DNA of 64,000 nt, from positions 16,484,820 through 16,548,819 of the forward strand of contig OY741285.1 of NCBI GenBank assembly GCA_963514095.1, read 5' to 3'. Position numbers and translations under genes: made by a program. Below are positions 13,732 through 25,800 of the stretch, piece by piece. Below the pieces are notes generated by a model that was given only the letters and a program-made list of their open reading frames with translations, did no database searches and was not told the origin of the DNA. Numbering within the stretch: position 1 is the stretch's first letter; each line of letters opens with the position of its first letter. This DNA comes from Eutrigla gurnardus (Eukaryota; Chordata; Actinopteri; Perciformes; Triglidae).

Positions 13732-13809
13732 CAGACAGTCCCGCCAGCTGGCTTGTGACGGAGACCATCTGGTACAGTAGGAGGAGCGCTCTGAAGCGGC
13801 ACCGCCGCC
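13732..13809 (+). other. ormdl3: 5' UTR part of ormdl3 exon 2
   Basis: A pyrimidine-rich acceptor ending in CTCCAG precedes 13732; a second AG three bases on (CAG ending 13734) is an alternative. The leader ends GCCGCC immediately before the ATG, a strong Kozak context that supports the chosen start. Confidence 0.6.
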
Positions 13810-13983
13810 ATGAACGTGGGCACGGCACACAGCGAGGTGAACCCCAACACCCGGGTGATGAACAGCAGAGGAATGTGGCTGTCGTACATCCTGGGCATCG
13901 GCCTCCTGCACGTCATCCTGCTCAGCATTCCCTTCGCCAGCGTCCCCGTGGTCTGGACCCTCACCAACCTCATTCACAATCTG
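13810..13983 (+). CDS. ormdl3: ormdl3 coding exon 1 (residues 1-58)
   Basis: It runs from the Kozak ATG to CTG (Leu58) and ends in phase 0 at the donor GTCAGTGG. It covers the conserved N-terminal loop, the first membrane helix and most of the second. The donor is weaker than consensus, but no better GT keeps the family sequence. Confidence 0.95.
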
Positions 13984-16900
13984 GTCAGTGGAACCAAGGC
14001 ACCGCCGCCAACGCACTTTGCACTTGAAGGACGTTGAATGAGTCGATGGAGGACTCACACGGCGCAGACATTTGGGAGTTATGAGTCACGGGGTAACAAA
14101 TCTGCACCGAGGTTTTGTAAGAGGAGAGGAAAGTTTGGCTCTTAGTCACGTTCTTTGTTCTCCATAAGTTTCAGGCAGCATTTCATTCTGCCTGAAGTAT
14201 TCCTCAGTCTGTCGTCCTGAATGTTCTGCTCCCGAGGACGATATTAAACAGTAAATGTGGTGGTTTTTTTCGATCTGGGACCAAAGTAAGGCGACAGCAA
14301 TTTTTAAAAATCTGTCCAGTAATGAGGGAGAGCGCTGTGGTGGCAGACACCAAATGAACTGCAATTTAATTACTCTGCAGGGCAACTCCGTCACCGTGGA
14401 TTTATGCAACTAAAAGTGCTCGGTTTAACCTCTGAAAGGCTCAGCTTGTTATTATAATTGTCTGACAACATTATGGAAAAGGACTCTAGGGAGAATTAAA
14501 ATGCTTTTTTTCTTTTCTGGTCTGTTTGTGAATATCAAGCCGCAGCATTGAAATCTTTTCGATGACACTAAGCTATGCTTTTCTCTTCTGGCTCCTCTCT
14601 CACTCACGTTTCTACCGTTGTCTTGTCCAACAAGTCACACGGCACAATGACCCGATCTCAGTCGGGTCCTTTAAATACTGTTGAACACTCTGAGCCTGTC
14701 GTTGGCAACAACTCCTTTAAGAGCTCATAAACTCATAATCTGTTGTCCCCTTGAGTCACTTTATACACAAATACATGAGTAAATAGTTCAGGTTGAAAGT
14801 CACTGTCGCCCTTAAACCCCTTAAAGCCCTTAAACCCCCACCCTTATATGATATTCTTCCAACAGTGTGTTTAATAGTTGTTTAAAAGCAGATTTGAAAG
14901 TCAAGCTGAAATAAAGAATGTGTTTTAACACTTTAGATCACATCCCTGATGATATTGTGCACGTATTGAACAATATATGCAATTTTCAGAAAAATGCATT
15001 TCTTTCATACGCTGCCGGTTGGTTTTCATGTCTATAGAATGTTCTCAGTGATATCCGTCATATATATTAGCTGCTGATTGTACGTTACAACAGTGTGCTT
15101 GTTGTTGTCCCTGACTGTGTGTGTGCTGTCTGTTGCAGTGCATGTACCTCCTACTTCACACGGTCAAAGGGACGCCCTTTGAGACCCCCGACCAGGGCAA
15201 GGCTCGCCTGCTGACACACTGGGAGCAGATGGACTACGGCGTGCAGTTCACTGCTTCACGCAAGTTCCTCACCATCACGCCCATCGTCCTGTAAGTGGCC
15301 CCTCTGAACCTGAACGCGTCTTCACAGCAACCATGAATTGACTCAGATTGAAAGGTTTAAATATTTCAACACGAGGGAGAAGGGAAAGCCTATTAGCGGT
15401 GAGACTCTCCTCCTGCCGTCACTGAATCAGAAATGGAGACCAAACCTTCTGTGGCGGCCTGTGGTCTCCCAGAGGTCTACGATAGAACCTCACATTAGTC
15501 CAGAGACCAGACCAGAACCCAGAGACTCTGTGGAACAAACAATGAGGTCGCTGCTGTGTTTATGTCTAGATGACGTTACTTTAAGTGTTGATGGAGCAGC
15601 TACAGTGTTAGCATAGCATACCTCAGATCGGACCAAACTCCATTCAGAAAACAAGCATTTTAAAAGTTGCTTGCTCGTCGTCTTGCAGACAGACCAAACA
15701 AGCCATGGCTTTGGATATTCTACAAATTGCCGTCATTATGTTTTTTACTTTGATATCCTTTTTTTACCCGTTTATTGAAATAAAATCACAATAAAATAGT
15801 GTATTTATTGTTGGTCAGCTCAGCTTGAACATTGTTGTGACAGCAGTGTTATAAAGGCCTCGTAGTCTGTTGGTTTTAGCAGGAGGAGACCAGACGGAAA
15901 CTCTACATATCTGTGTGTCTTGAGATCCTTTTATCACGTCATCACTTGTTTAGCAGAGAACAGGGCGTGCACTTCTTCATTCCAAGCCCATAAAATCCCT
16001 TACTCATGTGTGCCATTACATCTAAAACAGCGTCTGCCTCAACGGGAACATTCGTGTATCTTTTGCCAGCGGATTAAGCAGCACACAGTCGGTGCTGTGA
16101 ACTCACTTCACAGGCCTTTTCTGCGTGTTTTGTTGCTCGGTTGCTCTCCCCGTCTGTTAATTGGGTCGTTCTCCATTTAAAGAGAGACACGTCGATGAAC
16201 ATTGCAGCGTCACAGGTCCCCGTTTCAGTCCGTTGAACCGATGTTGCAATCCTGATGTTTGGCGTGTTGAAACAGATGATAGATGAAAGCGTTGGCACTG
16301 TGTGAGGTACGAGTTAGGAAACGGCTAGCTGTGAATTTCAGAGGGGAAATACAGGTCAAAGGTTAAAGACCCTTCTACCGTTGGTAAACGACAGCAGAGT
16401 GCAGGAGCCTGCCAGATGGTGAAAGCAAGCTAAATAAATTGACTTTCCAGATAATGTGTGCTTCAGTGAGAGGGTAGAATACAAGTGGCCCAGTATTTAG
16501 TGGTGCATGCATGCATTTGGTGGAGAAACCTGCTGTAACGTCCGTAGGACAGCAGTGCAGAGCAGCGTCCGGTGGTGCACCAAGACGCAGTAAAAGCACG
16601 CACACAGAGGGACGGTTACTATGTACTTATACTCTGAATGTTAAGTAGAGCTCACTTAAAGAGTGACCGTTGGTGATCCTGTCTTGAGTTCTTTGAAGCT
16701 TGATTCTGAATAAATGTTTTCGGTTCTGCTGACTGAACGTGCAACAACAGCTGGTAACAGTTTTTAAAGCTTTGCTAACGCCATTTCCACACGCCACAGG
16801 GAGTCAGTGTCATCACGGGGACATAGTAACCGCCTGCCAGTGGCAATGTGAAAGGAGTGTAGAATTTCAACATTTGCAATGTTGCATTGCTGTCACTTTG

Positions 16901-17245
16901 TGAATCTACTTCATGTTAACAACAAAGCCTTTAAAGCCAGGGGAAACGGGACATCCCTCTCTGACTTCTTCCTCGCCCAGTAGTTGGAGTTAATGTGTGA
17001 TGTCTGCTGGACCGGAGGAGTCCTTCCTCAGGCTTCGCTTAACTAAATGCAATATAACTGTTCCTCATTTCCACCCTTAATCCTTATTCTCTGTTTATCT
17101 CTGATTCAGGTACATACTAACCAGCTTCTACACCAAATACGATCGGGCCCATTTTGTGGTCAACACTGTTTCCTTGCTCACTGTACTGATCCCCAAGCTG
17201 CCCCAGCTGCACGGCGTGAGGATCTTTGGGATTAATAAGTACTGA
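13810..17245 (+). CDS. ormdl3: ORMDL3, ER regulator of serine palmitoyltransferase (sphingolipid synthesis)
   Basis: Join of 13810-13983, 15139-15290 and 17110-17245: 462 nt encoding 153 residues plus TGA, exactly the usual ORMDL length. Both introns are GT-AG (GTCAGT, then GTAAGT donors; TTGCAG and ATTCAG acceptors) and the frame is kept. The protein opens MNVGTAHSEVNPNTRV, the near-invariant ORM N-terminus, with Asn13, which contacts ceramide in known SPT-ORMDL3 structures. Hydrophobic segments lie at about residues 23-42, 46-65, 100-116 and 120-137, fitting a four-helix ER protein. Pro137, a site reported to be hydroxylated in ORMDL3, is present, and the tail ends GVRIFGINKY. EQMDYGVQFTASRKFLTITP matches ORMDL3 better than ORMDL1. 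As known for the family, it binds and inhibits serine palmitoyltransferase when ceramide is sufficient. No frameshift or missing key residue is seen. Confidence 0.97.
13984..15138 (+). other. ormdl3: ormdl3 intron (1155 bp)
   Basis: A GT-AG intron between Leu58 and Cys59. I see no nested gene or clear transposon end in it. Confidence 0.85.
15139..15290 (+). CDS. ormdl3: ormdl3 coding exon 2 (residues 59-108 plus two bases)
   Basis: The acceptor TGTTGCAG is followed by TGCATGTACCTC, reading CMYLLLHTVKGTPFETPDQG in frame. The exon ends in ATCGTCCT before GTAAGT, splitting the Leu109 codon. It encodes the cytosolic/lumenal linker and the start of the third hydrophobic segment, the most conserved part of the family. 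Confidence 0.96.
15291..17109 (+). other. ormdl3: ormdl3 intron (1819 bp)
   Basis: A GT-AG intron with donor GTAAGTGG and acceptor CTGATTCAG. The part at about 15390-15620 is GC-richer and open in one frame, but the translation is unrecognised and lacks flanking splice signals consistent with the ORMDL frame. Confidence 0.85.
17110..17245 (+). CDS. ormdl3: ormdl3 last coding exon (residues 109-153, stop)
   Basis: It starts with the G that completes Leu109 and reads YILTSFYTKYDRAHFVVN and on to GINKY, with TGA at 17243-17245. A 16-base C run (17266-17281) lies 20 bases into the 3' UTR. Confidence 0.96.
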
Positions 17246-18832
17246 CAAGGCGGAAGAGGACACCTCCCCCCCCCCCCCCCCTGAGTCCCCGTGGACCGCT
17301 GAGAGCACACAGAGTATCAGGCCTCTGACTAGCTTGCAGATCCACGAGGATCTCTGGCTCTCGACTCTGCCGAGCAGCACCCTTAAGTGAGGCCCACGGG
17401 GGATACTGCCATGGTACCGAGCCCCCAGGACGGACACGCGGTGCACACATAGGGAGCGTGTGCTGCTGACGATCTCTCCGGAGTTCCAGGTTTTCAGAGA
17501 CGCTTTGTTCAAAGGGAGTATTGTGATTATGTCCATTTCTGTAGAAATGAGAATCTTGTGACGTGACAGGTGTCAGGAGGACAACGTAGCAGGCTGTAGT
17601 CCAGTTATTTTGTATGGAATGATACCGTGCTGTATTTATTCAGCCGCACTCCCGACCAGAAGCTTCCTCTTTCTTCAGGTTTCAGAAACGATATTTAAAT
17701 GAACCGGTGAGGGACCCGTGAACGGCATTGCAGAGGCGAGACACAAGAAACCACAAGGTTTTATATTTAGCTCTCTGCTCGGGCCAAGATTGCAAAGTTA
17801 AGCAACGCTTATTTTAATCCAACCCTCTCCATATTTGGACTCCTCTTGTCCTGGTTTGTGTCTCAGTAAGCCTTCTGCATAATCACTCTACTGGCTCGAC
17901 ACAGAAAGTCCCGCGGTACGAATGAAGAGTTAAGTATTTCTGTCCTTACTTCATTCACGGTTGCAATGTTTTGACAGACTGAGATGTTTTCCCTCTTCAG
18001 CTGGTGGAAGTCGGTTTTCCAAGGAAAGTGCAGCTTTACTGTAGAATGTGGATTCGGAGTTATGTTACGAAGCTGCTTTCCATTAGAGAAAGAAGAAATA
18101 ATGTGGTTTTAAAGTCTCATGTCACGTGTACGAAGCTTTCTTAGTGTCCATGAATCCTTTCAAACACGCTCATTTTACAGGTTCATACTTGGTCTTTGAG
18201 TTTCTACTAGAACGTTTTTACATGTTAAAAACACATTCTTTTTCTCATAACCGTCTGAATACACCTGTATTCTCCCTACATTTTAGCACTCTTTCATGTA
18301 AAAGCCCAGTCTGCTCTGATTGGCTGGCCAGAATAATATGGTGCCCCTTTACAAAAAGTACTGTGTGTTCCACTAAACCATACTACCATCCAGTATGCCA
18401 GAACAAGACGTGTCCCAATACAAACATACCAGGGTGTCTGGTTCTGACCCACAATCCATGTTTGAGCATAAAGGGTCAAAGTTCAAGGTGCAACGTTGTG
18501 AGGAATGTCCAAATTGAATGCATACAGCATGCAACAGTATGACCCAATCCCAGTCTATAGCTCTGTCTGACTGTCATCGAGGGCTTGAAGAAAAAGAGAC
18601 TTCCTCTTTAAAGGGAAACAACAATGTGATGTATTAATGATGAGCCAACACTGCAGACACCAAATAAACTTTTATTCTGTTAGTTCACCTGCAAAAAACC
18701 ATAATAACTAAATAAACTGAATGTTATAAACATTTTTGCTGCAATGAGAGTCAAACAGTAACGTTTCTACTCTTTCAGTAAAGGTTACGATAGCAAACAC
18801 CCTTTTTTTTAAAGAGAGATCTTCTCTCTTAA
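17246..18832 (+). other. ormdl3: ormdl3 3' untranslated region and downstream (end not fixed)
   Basis: No other gene starts here, and the sequence reads as 3' UTR. AATAAA signals that could end the transcript lie at 18663-18668, 19958-19963 and 20526-20531; I cannot tell which is used. The ORF at 18126-18542 is unrecognised and probably fortuitous. Confidence 0.45.
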
Positions 18833-19085
18833 AGGAACAGTGTGTACGATTTAGGGTCAAATTCATAACTAAGTGTTCATTCGTATATAAAATTAAAAAA
18901 TAGTGTTTTCAGGTTTCTACAGTAGCCCAGAATGGACGAACCAAACACTGGCTCTCGAGGGAGCTTTTCAAGTTTTTACGTCACCTGAAGTTCACCGTAG
19001 TTCTCCGACGCGCTTGGAAAGGGAGGGGTGATCAGTTGGATGCAATCTGCAACCTCGCCGCTAGAAACCCCGCACACTGCTCCTT
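18833..19085. mobile_element. TTAA-flanked MITE (Kolobok-like)
   Basis: It is flanked by TTAA at 18829-18832 and 19086-19089. The left end reads AGGAACAGTGTG and the right end, on the minus strand, AAGGAGCAGTGTGC: a short inverted repeat beginning with purines and G, as in Kolobok elements. The interior contains TTCTACAGTAGCCCAGAATG, which recurs inverted at about 25715-25745. It has no coding capacity. piggyBac also uses TTAA, so the superfamily is an inference. Confidence 0.7.
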
Positions 19086-19533
19086 TTAATGATAAATATA
19101 TCTTTAGTGTACGGACGTTACCCTGCAAAGTGTTGGCCACACTTCTTACTCAGCAGTAGCGGTAGCAGTAGCCATGGTAGCGTAGACATTAATACCACTG
19201 ACGGTGGCAGACGTAGTAGAAGTGGAAGCACAAAGGATGAACTCAGATCATATTGGATCCTTGTGATTCATATTAATTACAGCTCAATCCCAAACGTTTC
19301 TATTCTGTTCCTTCTTTTAGCGGTTTTAAGTATTTCATACAGAACATGGACCAGAGAATTGTGCGTTTGTAAAAACGAGTTGATCTTCTGCTGCTTTTTG
19401 GTTTCTTCTTCATGTTTCTGAGATATTGTCACCACAAAGGGCTCGACTTCAAGGACAAAGTGATAATCCATATTTTAATATTGTTTTTTTACTGGACTGT
19501 CTAGTTTTATTTGTTTTTTTTAAAGAAGGTTGA

Positions 19534-19712
19534 ACTGAATGTTGATTAAATGTGAAACAATGGCTTTTTGATGTTGATCAGCGTACTCGTGTGTTTTGTG
19601 AAGGAAATGTGATCTTCTGTAAGATTGTTTGACCCCAAAATACAGTATTTTTCAAGTATCATCTCAAAATCCTTTCTTGCTCCTTTTGTATCATCGTATG
19701 ATCTGAGATTGT
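19534..19712 (+). repeat. 179-bp segment with an inverted near-copy at 55515-55693
   Basis: By eye, this segment aligns without gaps to the reverse complement of 55515-55693, with five mismatches (about 97% identity). It lies downstream of ormdl3, possibly in its 3' UTR. No terminal repeats mark it as a known element, and similarity stops abruptly at both ends. Confidence 0.85.
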
Positions 19713-21990
19713 TTGGTCGTTACATGATGAAACCGGTGGGATCCTCCTGCCTTTTTGTGGCTTTACTTATTAATAAGGTTGGAAGTTTTAGCATGAAAGC
19801 TAAATGTAGATAAAAAAAAATCTTATCGTCAAGCTTTAATTTAAGTAGTGTGGATTGATTTGTCCACATTAGTGGTGTGTGAAAGAAATGGGTTTTTTTC
19901 TAGGTGGAAAATACTTAATTTCAATTGAAGCTGATTGCGTTGCAGTAGTTTTCCTGCAATAAACCGGTCAAATAAAAACGCTGGGATCGTCCTAAACCCC
20001 TCCGGTTTTAAACCCTCACTGCTCCGCAGTCGCTGCTTCAAATCTAAAATGTAACCCAACGGCCTTTATTTCGACATTGCAAGCTGATCCAGCCGCTGTT
20101 ACACAACACCAGAGGCTTGTTAAACATTGATTAAGTGAAAGTAATGATGAAGCATTAGAGCGGCTATAACAGGCTGTCATCGAGATCTGCAGTCGAAAAT
20201 ATGTGTGTGAGAAGTAGTGTTATTTGTATGTTTTCTAATTGATTTATTTGATTTATTAGTTTATGATCCTGGCTGGAAAAACTCTAACTAACTGAAGTTA
20301 AACTCTGCAGTCTGTGTTTTGAAAGATAATTTCAGACATTCTGTAAAGCAGACATGTTTATCGTGATGAATTCGTCAGTATCACAAGTGCATTTATGGAC
20401 TTTCATGTCAGTACTGCCACTTTAAATATCTGAGGTTAGGACTTGTACCTCCCAGTATCACTTTATTTTTTAAATCTCTACATTATGAAGTAAAAATACT
20501 ACTGGTAAATATGTTTTGAGAACGAAATAAAAAGAATTTAAGATGAACATGTAATACAGCGAACCGGCTGTCTGTAAGGGTTCAAATTAATTTAATATTT
20601 ATATTTCCTTGAATGAAAATCAAATTAACATCACTTTTCTCATAAGCACTTACATTTCTCATTATGTCCATTTATATATAACAGGCATTCAAAGAAAGAC
20701 AAGGGAGCGTGTTTAATCATCCTTTTTTTCTGATCTGATTTATGTTATGGTTACTTTATTTAATTACATTGAGTAATTGAATAGATGTTAAGCCTGATTA
20801 ACCATTCCTTTAAGTAGCATGTGCATTTTCATATTATTATTTTTTTATCATACGACCTAAGCCTCTGGGCGTATGATGTGGATTTGTGAAAGAGAACTCA
20901 TGATCCAATTAACTGAATTATATCTTTGCCTTTGAAGATTTGAGGCGTACAATCATATGTGTTGCATTGTAATTATTAACCGTATCAGTGCTCGTGTTGA
21001 TAAACGTTTAAATTCACTGCTCCAAAAAAACCATGGGGAACTTGAGCTTCCTAAATGTGCAGCTTGATCTCCCAGACGTTGAACTGACTGTTCCCTTCAT
21101 TTATTTTGTCGTTGAGTATTTGGAGCTGCTTCACAGAATAATATACGCGACTCCAACTTCCAACTCTGTCCAGCAGAGGGCAGCAAATGGCCGTCGTTGA
21201 CCTTAATATGAAGCGACATTCAACCCCTATAAATAGGAACGCCTAGAGAGAGATTATTGCTCTTTCTCTTTTTTATCCGCATGTTCTCTCTGCTCATTCA
21301 CTCATTTATGCAAATCCAGCTTCACAGTCTCCTGGACATCCCAGAAATAGTCCTCAGTTTGCCAAGATTCATATGAAAATATATGTGTGAAAATGAAAAT
21401 GTGTTTTCGTGAGGAAGATATGCAATATTCAATGATGGAGCTAAGCTCTATTTTTATGTGCAACAGTGGCAGAAGCAGATTTACTGTGACATGATTTCTG
21501 TATTATTTTCAATAAAATGCTGCATACACAATAATGCATGAGTAATAACCGTCTAATAATAACAGCACAACACTCCTTCTGCATCATATACCATTTTCTT
21601 CATTCGTTAAACTTATAATACGTTCAGTTAAGTAACAAGATTTTTTCTTGCAGTGGATATTTGTTTTTTAAATATTGACTGTTTTCTGCATCATGCATAC
21701 TTTTTCTTTTAAAAACATCTTCCTGATAATAGGCGTTATAGGAAGTTATTTGCTTATTTAGTGTTGTATTACTTGGCTCACCTCAGTGAGACCTATTCTT
21801 TTCTTTTTTTTGACAGGATAATGACTGTGTTTTGAAAGTAATTATTTTTAAAGCAAAATTGATTTGATTGTTTTAATGAGCCCCACTTACCTTTTTAAGT
21901 TATTCATTATATCGTCTGGTTAATTCTTTCATACTTTTACATTATCGTGTTGTTTTAAGTACATAATCTCACTTCACACAGCTGTGTAAG
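19713..21990. other. AT-rich intergenic DNA
   Basis: No exon or element ends were recognised. Candidate polyadenylation signals for ormdl3 lie at 19958 and 20526. The rest is AT-rich with short ORFs only. Confidence 0.4.
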
Positions 21991-22049
21991 TGTGTGAGAA
22001 TCTAATCATCCAAACCAACGCTCATTCTGATGATTCATTCTGACTTCCA

Positions 22050-22660
22050 CTGTAACTCTGAGAAGTTTGTGCTGACGCACGTCTTCCTCCTTCTTGGAGG
22101 AAAACAAAGTCACATGGTCCGCCACACAACCAACAACAGCATTCAATATGGATGACGACCCCCCCTTCCCCCCTGCCCCCATCGAGCCCTTAGCAACCGT
22201 GTGGCGATGCAATCTTCTCAGATTGAGTGTTTGAAATATGCATGCCCCATGCAGCGAGGCTCCCACGGCGCGTGCTCTGTTTTCCGGCATTGGGGTGGAG
22301 ATAAAACACAACAAGCCATAGATTGGTTCTCTGGGTCGCCCCGCTGTGACATTGACACATTTGGACCAGATAATGATGAGCCAGGTCACGAGCGTTGTGT
22401 TTCATGCAGGCGGGAAGAAAGAGAAGTGCTGCTCCACGGAAGCGGTTCACTATAAATAGAACCAAACAAGAATTGGATCAATTAATCATGAGCTCTGGAG
22501 ACCCCGCAGGGTTTTTGAACTAGCTGAGGGGGAGCCAAGGGCGGGACTGACTACAGGAGACAGCGTCCCCCCTTGAAGCCGCCACGCTGTCACTGAAATG
22601 CACTGTGGGGCTCCCAGTGGGTACGGGAGGGGGGGGCTTTCTTAAGGTCAGTCCTCCTGT
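22050..22660. other. GC-richer non-repetitive stretch, possible conserved non-coding element
   Basis: This stretch stands out by composition, with words such as ATGCATGCCCCATG and GGACCAGATAATGATGAG and no simple repeats. The overlapping ORFs on both strands are unrecognised. It could be a regulatory element or unrecognised exonic DNA. I cannot decide without comparison. Confidence 0.3.
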
Positions 22661-22989
22661 TTAATGGCCGCTCCGCCGAAACACACACATGTGCTGAAGT
22701 CTTGTTAAAAGTAGAAATAGATGTGGTACGGAGCAGAACCGACAGTACAGGATGCTGATTATACGTCTGACGTGGCAGCGTGGGCCGATGTATGAATGTG
22801 CTTTCTCCCTGAACACCTCCTCAACACTGAAACACATAATCACGCCTTTAGTCCACTCCATGGAGTTCAGAAAGAGGTGAGCTTTCAGAAGAGGACGCAA
22901 AGGGTCAGAGTTCAACTAAACTTAACAAAACCAACGTGTGTGTGTGTAAGGTTCTGCAATCAATGACCAAGCTGTTGAGTCTGTCCAGC

Positions 22990-23664
22990 ATATAAATAAC
23001 TGGGGACAGTTATTGATGGCAGGCTGTCCTTTGAGCATCAGGTTGATGCCGTGTGCAAAAAAGCCAACCAGCGCATGTACTTTCTTCAGAAGCTCAGGAA
23101 CAGAAATATTGACTCCAAGTTCATGGAAATGTTTTATTGAATCTGTCCTGACATTTGCTTTTATCTGCTGGTTTGGATCAATTAACCTGCAAAAAACTGC
23201 AACAGACTCCAGGGCATAGTTAGAGTGTGCAGTAACATTGTTGGCACTCCACTAACAGACATTTCTCTTTTGTACAAAACTAGGGCCTTGAACAAAGCGA
23301 AACATGTCCTGTCTGACCCGAGCCATCCTCGAGCACCTGAATTTAATCTGCTTCCATCTAGACGCAGATTTCCGGTGATTTAAAAAACCCTGGGTTCCAG
23401 TGGCCATTGGCCTTCTTAACAGTCGACAGCACTGGGGTCACTTTAACGCCGCTTTGTTTTTATCCAGTGTTGCTCTTGTTAATGTGTCATCCATGTCACC
23501 CATGTTGTTGTTGTTGTTGTTGTTGTTGTTGTGTATTCCATCTCTTTTAACTATTAGCTTCATGTCATTGTTTGTGTCACTATTGTGCATTTTACTGTTG
23601 TTTTTTGCTGCTGGCTGCACTGCAAATTGCCCCCCGGGGACAATAAAAATCTCTTGACTTGACT
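22990..23664 (+). mobile_element. Decayed LINE, 3' end of reverse transcriptase ORF2 plus tail
   Basis: Translated in broken frames, the stretch reads like the C-terminal part of a non-LTR retrotransposon: GTVIDGRLSFEHQVDAVCKK, then RMYFLQKLR, then a region like LLPSRRRFP. Stop codons interrupt it at about 23138 and 23381. It ends in CAATAAAAATCTCTTGACTT, a LINE-like 3' terminus. A (TTG)n tract at 23503-23533 lies inside. It is related to the fragment at 54176-55306. It is 5'-truncated and dead. Confidence 0.75.
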
Positions 23665-24700
23665 CATGACTTAAAGCTGAGATTTAGATCACATCCCCAT
23701 TCATATTAAAGTCCTGAGGCCCCTAAAATCAAGTTACACCCTCTACCCTTAGGTCCAGAACGGTCCCTCTCAGTAAAGTGTAATAATGTAATACATCTTT
23801 TTTTTTCACTTTCGCTGCATCAAATCTGATCTTGATTTTGATGCATTATTATTTTTGGAGCAATGGCAGTTTATTCACAAAAACTTACATTTGTTAACCT
23901 TCGGTCCCAAAATGGTCCCTCATAAAAATATGGAAAAAAAAAGACATAATTTTTTTTCACTTTCACCGCATCAAATCTTTTCAACAACTTCAGACCTAAC
24001 CATAGATATGAAATCGTTTATCATATATGCATATCTCCTATTCTTTACATGGAACTTCAAATATAATAATAAAAAACAAAGTTTCATACATTTAGCCTTA
24101 AAACTGACCAATATACTAGTATTCAAAAACATAAAAAAAGCTGAATGTACACATTTGGTCCCCCAAGATGCCTCATTAACAATATATCCCAAAAGAAATG
24201 AATTTATAGTTTACTAAAACCTGTCATGAACACATTATGGACCAAAACAAAACAAAACAAACCCAGAAAGGCAATATTCTGGTATTAGGAAAGGAGTCCC
24301 TAGCTTGTTTTTGGTGGGCATTTACAATCACTTCTGCATCAAAACTGCAAACATTGTGGTGGGAAAAGTTTTTTTTTACTATGATCAGGGTTTGATCTTC
24401 CAAAGTTTTACAAAAAGAAGAAGAGCACATACTAGGAAGAAATGCATAAATCTCTCCTGTTATTTAACACATTTTGGTCAAACTTCAGCAGCAAACTGCG
24501 GCTCCGTGTGGGATTGTGTCGCTCTTAGACGCCGATTGAGGAAATAGGGACCTTTAAAGCAGCTATGACATCATGTATGTTCTTGTTGTGTTTGACCTTC
24601 TATGCACAAGAGGAACAAACAGTTGAAATATCTAAAAATGCTACATGGGTTTCCGATGCAGAGCTTTTGGGAGAGTCTCACAGAGTTCAAACAGTTTGAG
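23665..24700. other. AT-rich non-coding DNA
   Basis: Two phrases (TTTTCACTTTCGCTGCATCA at about 23804 and TTTTCACTTTCACCGCATCA at about 23955) suggest a local duplication of roughly 150 bp. No gene is seen. Confidence 0.35.
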
Positions 24701-24719
24701 ACGGAGAAACCACTTAAGT

Positions 24720-25300
24720 GCTTTTACCGCCAAGACACTCCGTGATGACACCTTCACATGACGAATGGCTTTTCAGAGCGAGCTGTCTGCTCGGGGCGGA
24801 GCCATAAGCCAACACATAACGCCTCACTCAGATCTATCATGGGAACCATGAATATTCATAAGCCGCTCTTGTTTTACATTATTAACATACTCATTCCACC
24901 CAATAATAAGATTTACGATGGCTCTGTGACAGCCAGAGTTTGAATCCGGCGGCGTGTAATTCGCCGGTCACCATGCTAGTGTCGCAATAAATTGAGAAGA
25001 CGCTCCCCGGAATGCAGTCATAAATAAAACACATCATGGCTTAAGAGACAGGCCTAATTAGCTTTCACTTCGCAGCAATTTAGCACCACACAGCCGGGTA
25101 TTAAGCCATGACTAAATCTGAACATTCTTAATTAATTACCTAGGGCTTACTGAGCATTTAGTGCTGGCTTTGTGTTATTTTTTTGTTTTATTTTCCCTCT
25201 TCAAGGACAGCCAGCTCTATTGTTTTCCAACAGTGCTCGTCTCTGGGTGTGTGCTTTCTTATCTCACTTTGTGTGAGTGCAGGGGGGGAAGAAGCAGCAG
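24720..25300. other. Candidate conserved non-coding element
   Basis: A long, non-repetitive stretch rich in homeodomain-type words (CCTAATTAGC, TTAATTAATTACC, CATGAATATTCAT) with no open frame spanning it. This composition is typical of vertebrate developmental enhancers, but that is inference from appearance alone. Confidence 0.3.
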
Positions 25301-25669
25301 AGGGAGGTCAAGATGCTGAGGAAGAGGGCTGATGCGTCCACCAATGAGGATGCACGTGGTGGCTATTCAAGGCTGATTATTAAATATTTCCCCTCAGGAA
25401 ATAATATTAAACACTTGAATTAATTAAAAACCTGCAAGCAGGCGCACACATTGGTATACTGTTATACTAAGACAGTTGGGCTGCTCCCGTCCTATTTATA
25501 TATTATATATTTGTATTTGTTTGTTAAGAGTAACTTGTTTCTTGTGCTGCAGCTGATCTGATATATGAGACAAATGTGTGCAAATGTGTTGCTTTTTTTG
25601 TAATTAAATACAAATGAGCATGTTTTACAAGAAGCAGAGCAACAACATACCAAGAGGCTCCTTCCTTTC

Positions 25670-25800
25670 TGAGCATGTCGGCCAACTACAAACACGATCT
25701 CTAGAGCCAGTGTTTGGTTGTCCATTCTGGGCTACTGTAGAAACATGGCGGTGCACGGACCCGCTCCCTGTATGAAGGGCTGACTGAAGGTGATGCTGGG
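25670..25800 (-). repeat. Fragment of the TTAA MITE family seen at 18.8 kb
   Basis: The words GAGCCAGTGTTTGGTTGTCC and ATTCTGGGCTACTGTAGAAAC match, reverse-complemented, the interior of the element at 18833-19085. Ends and target site are not visible, so this is a partial copy. Confidence 0.6.
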
